Below are positions 6,008 through 10,320 of a stretch of DNA of 10,320 bases, piece after piece. The notes below the pieces were generated by a model. That model searched no databases and was not told the origin of the DNA. It saw only the letters and a program-made list of their open reading frames with translations. Every line of letters begins with the position of its first letter. Positions within the stretch are counted from its first letter, which is position 1. Source of the stretch: Coriobacteriia bacterium (GTDB taxonomy: Bacteria; Actinomycetota; Coriobacteriia; Anaerosomatales; Anaerosomataceae); NCBI GenBank assembly GCA_016938395.1, contig JAFGUS010000224.1:1-10320 (forward strand). The letters are read 5' to 3'. Both the position numbers and the translations under genes were made by a program.

Positions 6008-7108
6008 TCACAGCGTGGCGATCTCGATGTAGGGCACCCGTCCGTCGAGGCGCGCGGATGGATCCTCGTCGAACGACAGCGCGTAGAGGTCGCTCCGGTA
6101 GGTGATGTGGGGGAACCGGCGAACGACGCCCAGGAGCGGGTCGGCATCGGCCAGACCGACCATCAGGTACGCCTTCCCCAGCACGCGGGCATGGGCGGCG
6201 GCGGCCGAAACGAGCGCGCGCGCAACGTCCGGATCGTCGCCTTCAATGCACGTGCATGCGGCGAACGCGAGCGGAATCGCCGCACCCGGCGGCGTGAGCG
6301 GGGGCGCTCCGAGCGCGCGGGCGACGAGATCGTAGAGAGGGCGCAGACGCCTGAGGCCGGGCCCGTACGCCTCGACGATGTCCTGCTTGTACGCGCTCTG
6401 GTCCCAGACCGCCATGGTGCCGACGATACTCCCCTCGCGGCGCGCGACGAGGACATCGTCGACACCCAATCTGCGCAGGACGCGGCCGCCCGTGAAGTCG
6501 TCGAGCGTGTAGGCCGGGAAGAACTGCCGGCGCAAACCCTCGGCGCGCAGGAAGGCGACAACCTCGGGAAGGGTGGTTGCCGAGGCCGGCTGCACCTCAA
6601 CGCCGGGAATCCGGAGGATGGGTCGCTTGCGCAGGACGATGGCGCAGGTCGTCAGCCCCGACACGCGAACAGCCCGGATTCCCGCCGGCGGCCTCGCACC
6701 CACGAGCGCCCCCGCGGCACGCGGGTTCTCCCGGGCGATCACGCCGAAGTACAGCAGCCCGGGCGGGCTGAGCTCGCGCATGACTCGCGCTCCTCTCGGC
6801 ACAAGCCACCGGCCGCGGAACTCCCCCGCGATCCTGATCTGCCCGATGTAGCCGAGCGCGGACTCTTCGCCGGAGACGAACGACCGCCGCTCGGCCCGAC
6901 ACGCGATGCCGGCAAGCGCGCCGTCCGGCAGGTGGCGCGCGACGAGCACGTCACACGGGTCACCCATGGTCGTGGTCCCTAAGAAGTAGTCCGGCTCGCG
7001 GGCGAAGCGCACCGCCACGTCGCCGGGCATCGCAACGGACCCGACGAGCGCGCGGACATCGGGCTCGTCGGCCGGGGTGGCCAGGCGGATGTCGAAGGTT
7101 CCGGTCAT
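6008..7108 (-). CDS. Tandem GNAT-fold N-acetyltransferase
   Basis: This 366-residue protein is about twice the length of a single GNAT domain. The first domain (about 5-160) begins DIRLATPADEPDVRALV, a standard GNAT opening. It contains LGYIGQIRIAGEFRGRWL (85-102), which corresponds to the beta-4/motif A region and acetyl-CoA pyrophosphate loop, although the Q/R-x-x-G-x-G/A pattern is imperfect. The second domain (about 170-345) has DDVLVARREGSIVGTMAVWD (217-236) and a following helix DPDVARALVSAAAAHARVLG (292-311), but its acetyl-CoA loop looks degenerate. The family would transfer an acyl group from acyl-CoA to an amine; the acceptor is unknown. The ATG has a modest AGGGG five to six bases upstream. 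The gene is 31 nt after the radical SAM gene and probably cotranscribed, which suggests it modifies the product or peptide that the radical enzyme acts on. Confidence 0.75.
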   Translation of the reverse strand: MTGTFDIRLATPADEPDVRALVGSVAMPGDVAVRFAREPDYFLGTTTMGDPCDVLVARHLPDGALAGIACRAERRSFVSGEESALGYIGQIRIAGEFRGRWLVPRGARVMRELSPPGLLYFGVIARENPRAAGALVGARPPAGIRAVRVSGLTTCAIVLRKRPILRIPGVEVQPASATTLPEVVAFLRAEGLRRQFFPAYTLDDFTGGRVLRRLGVDDVLVARREGSIVGTMAVWDQSAYKQDIVEAYGPGLRRLRPLYDLVARALGAPPLTPPGAAIPLAFAACTCIEGDDPDVARALVSAAAAHARVLGKAYLMVGLADADPLLGVVRRFPHITYRSDLYALSFDEDPSARLDGRVPYIEIATL

Positions 7109-7139
7109 GGCGCCCCTGTCCCCGTGTGGGTCTCGCCGC

Positions 7140-8471
7140 TCACCGCGTCCCCAGTCTCATGCCCTGCTTCTTGAACGACTCGCGACGGTAGACCGGGTTG
7201 TACGCGAGGTAGATCGCGAGCCGCTCCAACGAAGCCATATTCGTCGCCGGATCGAGGACACGTCGCAGGATCGAGCCGGGACTGTTCCAGCGCTGACGGC
7301 ACGCCCACGCGACCTCGGTGAGTTCGTCGGCGGTCATGCGCGCGGGACGAAACGCCGCGTGGTTGAAGCGGTACTCCGGATGCAGCCACCATCGCCCGTC
7401 GTAGAGCAGACGGCCCTCTTCGGCCAAGCGGGCGTACAGCGGCGTGCGCGGGTACGGCATGAGCACGTTGAACGCCGCGAACGTGAATCGGTTGGCGATC
7501 GCCCACTCGCAGGTCTCCTCGATCGACCCCACGGTGTCGTGATCGTAGCCGAGGGTCAGCGCGGCCCACGTCTGCAGGTGATGCGCACGCAGGAGGGCGA
7601 TCTCCTCGGCATAACGCTCCGACGCGGCGAGGTTGGGACCCTTGCGCGCGGCGCGCAGATCGGCCGGCTCGAGCGACTCGAAGCCGATGACGTTGCCGAG
7701 GCAGCCGCTTGCCGCGAGTAGCTCGAGAAGCTCCGGGTCGCGCGCGTGGTCGATGGACGATTGCGAGACCCATCGCACCTTCAGCGGCACGAGCGCCCGC
7801 ATCAGTCCCTTGGCAGCCTCGGGGTCGGCGACCAGGTTGTCGTCGACGAAGAAGAGGTCGCGTCGCCCCGCTGTCTCGATCTCGGCGATAACCTCGGCCA
7901 CCGGCCGCACGTAGTGCCGATGGCCGAAGTACTCGCAGACCGCACAGAACTCGCACTTGTGGCGGCACCCGCGGCCGAACTGCAGCAGGCTCACCGGGAG
8001 GTAGCCCTTGCCGGCGTAGAGCGTGCGCCGCGGCACCACGCCGGGCTGCGGCACACCCAGGGCGCCGTCGTAGCGCGGCGCAAGACGCCCGTCGGCCGCA
8101 TCGGAGACGATGCGCGCCCAGACGGTCTCGGCATCGCCGGTGCACACGGCATCGGCGTGCTCGGCCACCTCGTCGGGCAGCAGGGTGGCGTGCATACCGC
8201 CCATCACCACCGGCACGCGACGCGCACGGAACTCGCGGGCGATCTCGTAGGCGCGTCGTGCGGTGAAGGTCTCAACGGTGATCGCCACGAGGTCCGTGGG
8301 GGCGTCGTAGTCGATCTGGTCGATGCGGTCGTCGGTGAGCGTGAGGTCAACCCCGCTCGGCGTCAGGCCGGCGAGCAGTCCGAGCTGCAGCGGCTCCATG
8401 CGGGCCTCGTCGATGAAGCGGTCGTCCCGCTCCGTGCGGCCGAGCGTGGGCTTGACGAGCGTGACGTGCAT
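7140..8471 (-). CDS. B12-binding-domain radical SAM protein
   Basis: This 443-residue protein has an N-terminal cobalamin-binding-like Rossmann domain (about 1-130). It opens MHVTLVKPTLGR and contains PTDLVAITVETFTARRAYEI (58-77) and VPVVMGGMHATLLPDE (86-101), typical of BchE/HpnP-type class B enzymes. The radical SAM domain (about 160-370) holds the 4Fe-4S cluster motif CRHKCEFC (Cys169, Cys173, Cys176) plus an adjacent Cys179, then FFVDDN (207-212) and IGFESLEP (262-269). A C-terminal domain (370-443) has no clear match. The canonical DxHxxG lower-ligand motif is absent: the expected place reads TDDRIDQI. If cobalamin binds, it would do so without that histidine. The reaction could be methylation or a rearrangement; I cannot name it. 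The start has GGGGAGGG six bases upstream. It is 16 nt after a flavodoxin gene, a credible electron donor. Confidence 0.88.
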   Translation of the reverse strand: MHVTLVKPTLGRTERDDRFIDEARMEPLQLGLLAGLTPSGVDLTLTDDRIDQIDYDAPTDLVAITVETFTARRAYEIAREFRARRVPVVMGGMHATLLPDEVAEHADAVCTGDAETVWARIVSDAADGRLAPRYDGALGVPQPGVVPRRTLYAGKGYLPVSLLQFGRGCRHKCEFCAVCEYFGHRHYVRPVAEVIAEIETAGRRDLFFVDDNLVADPEAAKGLMRALVPLKVRWVSQSSIDHARDPELLELLAASGCLGNVIGFESLEPADLRAARKGPNLAASERYAEEIALLRAHHLQTWAALTLGYDHDTVGSIEETCEWAIANRFTFAAFNVLMPYPRTPLYARLAEEGRLLYDGRWWLHPEYRFNHAAFRPARMTADELTEVAWACRQRWNSPGSILRRVLDPATNMASLERLAIYLAYNPVYRRESFKKQGMRLGTR

Positions 8472-8487
8472 GCCGAGCCCTCCCCGC

Positions 8488-8994
8488 CTACCCCGCTGAC
8501 GACACCGCCCGGGCCAGCTGCTCGCCCCACGCCCGCGCGCGCTCCAGCTCGCCCTCCTTGAGCGGTCCGTACGTGTCGGTCACCAGGAACTTCTCGGGTG
8601 GGGCGACCTGCCGATAGCCTGCGCGGGCAAGCGACTTCCCTATGCGCTTGGCCGCGCTGCCCGGCGACCACCAGATGCGGGTCTCGAACGTCGCGTACCC
8701 CGCGGAGCCCGTGGGAAGTCCCTCCAGCCAGGAGCGCATCGACGGGTGGTCGAGGTCGGCGGGATGATCGCGGTGCTTCGGGTCGGTGCCGATCGTGCGG
8801 CGCATGGTGTCGGTGGGCAGGGCGAAGCCGAGGAGCGGCGAGCCGGCCACGACGAGGTCGGCCGCCTCCACCAGCTCATGCGTGGCGCCATCGGTGGGCA
8901 GCGCCTCGGCACCCTCCCCGATCCCCTCGGCGATCGCGCGCGCGATCGCGGCAGTGTTACCCCAGAGCGACTCGTAGACGACCACAGCGCGCAT
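8488..8994 (-). CDS. Flavodoxin-domain protein
   Basis: This 168-residue protein has the flavodoxin fold. It begins MRAVVVYESLWGNTAAIARAIAEG, in which YESLWGNT (7-14) is the phosphate-binding loop for FMN. The second conserved strand and loop are ADLVVAGSPLLGFALP (45-60). The middle region (61-110) has a Trp-rich patch (RIWWSPG, 106-112) that may shape the flavin site, and the C-terminus returns to a flavodoxin-like strand and helix. It is expected to be a cytoplasmic one-electron carrier. Its stop lies 16 nt before the radical SAM start, so the two are almost certainly cotranscribed and the flavodoxin may reduce that enzyme's 4Fe-4S cluster. The ATG is supported by AAGGAG five bases upstream. 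The alternative of a menaquinone-independent oxygen-stress flavodoxin cannot be excluded. Confidence 0.88.
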   Translation of the reverse strand: MRAVVVYESLWGNTAAIARAIAEGIGEGAEALPTDGATHELVEAADLVVAGSPLLGFALPTDTMRRTIGTDPKHRDHPADLDHPSMRSWLEGLPTGSAGYATFETRIWWSPGSAAKRIGKSLARAGYRQVAPPEKFLVTDTYGPLKEGELERARAWGEQLARAVSSAG

Positions 8995-9069
8995 GCGTAC
9001 TCCTTCGTCGGCTGCCTGTGTGATGCACCTCGGAGAGTGTACCCGTCGCAGAACGCCGCCGGGGCCTTT

Positions 9070-10125
9070 TCACGCCACCGAGTGTCCGGCTCTGGTGAGG
9101 GCTTCGCGTGCGCGCCCCAGTACCTCGGACTTCACGAGCACGTAGTCGGTGTCGTAGGTGGACACGGCGAAGATGCTCACCCCGGCTGCGGCCAGAGGCA
9201 CTGCGATGCTCGCGAGCACGCCGGCGAGCTCGAAGGCGAGCGGCCCCTCTACGGCGAGAGCCCGCCACCCCGGCTCGACCACGGCGTCTGTGGGAACGCA
9301 CGCCTCGTCACAGACGATCGAGAGTTCGTCGCTCGTCCGCGTGATCGAGAGGAGCGCGTCCCCGGTCGCCCACGCGGGGTGCGCCGAGTCCGCAGCGAGT
9401 CTGACGATCGCCAGCGGGTAGGGGAGCACGCGCAGCACGAGCGGCCGCGGTGCCGCCACGGCCTCGGGCCCGGTGAATCCGGGCGTGACGACCGTGCCCT
9501 CGAAGGCCCCGGCTGCCCGGTCCAGCACGTAGTCCCGGACGTCGGCGGGCCAGAGCGCGATCGTGTCTCGGAACCGTACCGGATCGCCCGCGAACAGTGC
9601 GCGCACCGCTTCCTCGTATCCCGGCTCGTTGCCGGCGATCGACGACACGAGGCGGTAGGCGATCTCTCGCGCGCGGCGCAGGCGGTCCGGCGCGGCTGCC
9701 ACCTTACGGGCCTGCTCCACGAGCTTTCGGAGTGTCACCGATGCCCCTCCGGGCTGCGTACTGAGCCACTCCCAATGCCGGGGCAACAGTGTCACCTCGC
9801 GCCCGACCACCCCGAGTCTCGGGCGACCGGGACCGCGTTGAGATGGGGCCGCGGATCCGGCATCGGGAGCCTCGACTTCGCGATCGTCAGGCGCACCGGC
9901 GAGGGCTCGGGCCGCGGCCGACAACCTCGCACGCACATCCGCAACGCTGCCGCGGAGGTCGAGCTCGAGCTGCTCGGCGGTTTCGTCGTCGAAGACGAGG
10001 AGCGGACGCTGGTCCCCCGACTCGGCGAGCAGCTTACACGCCTCGGCGACGCGGTCGGGCGGGCCGGCGGCTATGCGCTCGGTACCCGCGAACGCGGTAC
10101 ACGATGTCGATCTGCGTGGATCCAC
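9070..10125 (-). CDS. DUF2239 domain fused to a C-terminal ACT-type domain
   Basis: This is a 351-residue two-part protein. Residues 8-204 match DUF2239: TSCTAFAGTERIAAGPPDRV, then LLVFDDETAEQLELDLRG (42-59), GPGRPRLGVVGREVTLLPRHWEWL (98-121) and GYEEAVRALFAGDPVRF (169-185). Residues 228-351 match ACT-type amino-acid-sensing proteins: LVLRVLPYPLAIVRL (229-243), SITRTSDELSIVCDE (260-274) and AGVSIFAVSTYDTDYVLVKSE (314-334). Neither half has a catalytic motif, so it is probably a small-molecule-binding or regulatory protein. The GTG start is chosen because GGGGGAG lies three bases upstream and because the promoter at 10192-10220 places transcription near 10185. The next in-frame GTG (10179) would then have a leader of only about six bases and no Shine-Dalgarno. 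The flavodoxin gene follows 75 nt downstream in the same direction. Confidence 0.85.
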   Translation of the reverse strand: MDPRRSTSCTAFAGTERIAAGPPDRVAEACKLLAESGDQRPLLVFDDETAEQLELDLRGSVADVRARLSAAARALAGAPDDREVEAPDAGSAAPSQRGPGRPRLGVVGREVTLLPRHWEWLSTQPGGASVTLRKLVEQARKVAAAPDRLRRAREIAYRLVSSIAGNEPGYEEAVRALFAGDPVRFRDTIALWPADVRDYVLDRAAGAFEGTVVTPGFTGPEAVAAPRPLVLRVLPYPLAIVRLAADSAHPAWATGDALLSITRTSDELSIVCDEACVPTDAVVEPGWRALAVEGPLAFELAGVLASIAVPLAAAGVSIFAVSTYDTDYVLVKSEVLGRAREALTRAGHSVA

Positions 10126-10176
10126 GGTCTCCCCCGGATAGCATCGGCACTGGTTTCGCGCGCGCACGTGCACGCG

Positions 10177-10187
10177 CACACGGTGTG
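10177..10187. promoter_or_regulatory. Inverted repeat at the predicted transcription start
   Basis: CACAC and GTGTG are reverse complements around a single central base. The site coincides with the +1 position expected from the promoter at 10192-10220, where a repressor would block initiation. The arms are only 5 bp, so chance is possible. Confidence 0.3.
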
Positions 10188-10191
10188 GTGA

Positions 10192-10220
10192 ATTCTACCC
10201 AGGTAAAATTAGGGCGTCAA
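10192..10220 (-). promoter_or_regulatory. Sigma-70-type promoter of the DUF2239-ACT gene
   Basis: On the minus strand TTGACG (10220-10215) is followed after exactly 17 bases by TAGAAT (10197-10192). These match the -35 and -10 consensus at 5 of 6 positions each, with ideal spacing, inside a locally AT-rich patch that stands out from the surrounding DNA. Transcription should start near 10185 and give a leader of about 60 nt. Confidence 0.75.
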
Positions 10221-10320
10221 GCACGGTGTCCGCGGTGACTGCACGCGACGTCATCCCCGCGTCGCCCGCCCGCCGCGTCTACCCGAGGAACCGCCTCACG
10301 AGCGCCGCACGGTGCACGAG
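10221..10320. other. Right-edge sequence without an assignable gene
   Basis: On the minus strand the last bases of the window read as 13 sense codons ending in TAG at 10279-10281 (LVHRAALVRRFLG), with GC-rich third positions, which could be the 3' end of a gene lying further right. On the plus strand a GTG at 10229 opens a frame that also stays open to the edge, with no convincing Shine-Dalgarno. The two cannot be distinguished from this window. A 6-bp pairing GCGACG/CGTCGC just below the minus-strand stop might be a terminator stem. Confidence 0.2.

Noticed and set aside
5929..6147. Upstream extension of the permease frame to an ATG at 6147
   Set aside because: It reads as Ser/Pro/Arg-rich sequence, antisense-like to nothing in the family, and overlaps the GNAT coding region; the GTG at 5928 has a strong Shine-Dalgarno and starts at the first membrane helix.
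9036..9041. TACACT on the minus strand as a -10 box for the flavodoxin gene
   Set aside because: The same hexamer occurs in the tupA promoter, but no acceptable -35 lies 16-18 bases upstream (CCCCGG or similar), so no promoter is called there.
8746..10191. 481-codon plus-strand open frame opposite the flavodoxin and DUF2239-ACT genes
   Set aside because: Its translation shows no recognisable domain and crosses two well-supported minus-strand genes; it is a by-product of high GC content.

Overview
This is a GC-rich (roughly two-thirds G+C) bacterial chromosomal window with tightly packed genes, GTG starts, one-base and ATGA stop/start overlaps, and strong GC bias at third codon positions. The gene content (tungstate uptake under a molybdopterin-type riboswitch, a cobalt/nickel-type ECF transporter, a flavodoxin beside a radical SAM enzyme) suits an anaerobic or microaerophilic high-GC bacterium. 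An actinobacterium of the Coriobacteriia kind is my best guess, but it is an inference and no marker gene is present to prove it.

Left end (1-1395, minus strand): the first 85 codons of a tungstate-binding lipoprotein (TupA type) run off the left edge. Its leader holds a sequence that fits the molybdenum/tungsten cofactor (Moco/Tuco) riboswitch; the 3' end of the riboswitch merges with the Shine-Dalgarno sequence. Upstream lies a LysR-family regulator in the same direction, separated by a probable terminator hairpin and a plausible promoter.

Middle left (1396-4670, plus strand): divergent from the LysR gene is a four-gene overlapping operon: a Fur-family metalloregulator, then CbiM-, CbiQ- and CbiO-like subunits of an energy-coupling-factor metal transporter. 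A perfect 10-bp inverted repeat in front of the Fur gene is the obvious candidate operator. CbiM carries a His-rich acidic loop and CbiO a His-rich N-terminus. No CbiN/NikN gene is present, and the metal (Co, Ni or Zn) cannot be settled from sequence alone.

Middle right (4774-8994, minus strand, convergent with cbiO): a run of four genes, in transcription order flavodoxin, B12-binding-type radical SAM enzyme, tandem-GNAT acetyltransferase and, after a 79-nt gap, an amino-acid-permease-like membrane protein. The first three are spaced 16 and 31 nt apart and look like one functional cassette of unknown product: electron donor, radical enzyme and acyltransferase.

Right end (9070-10320, minus strand): a protein that joins a DUF2239 domain to a C-terminal ACT-type domain, preceded by a near-consensus sigma-70-type promoter. 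The last 100 bases hold no gene I can assign. No RNA genes other than the riboswitch, no mobile elements and no CRISPR arrays were seen.
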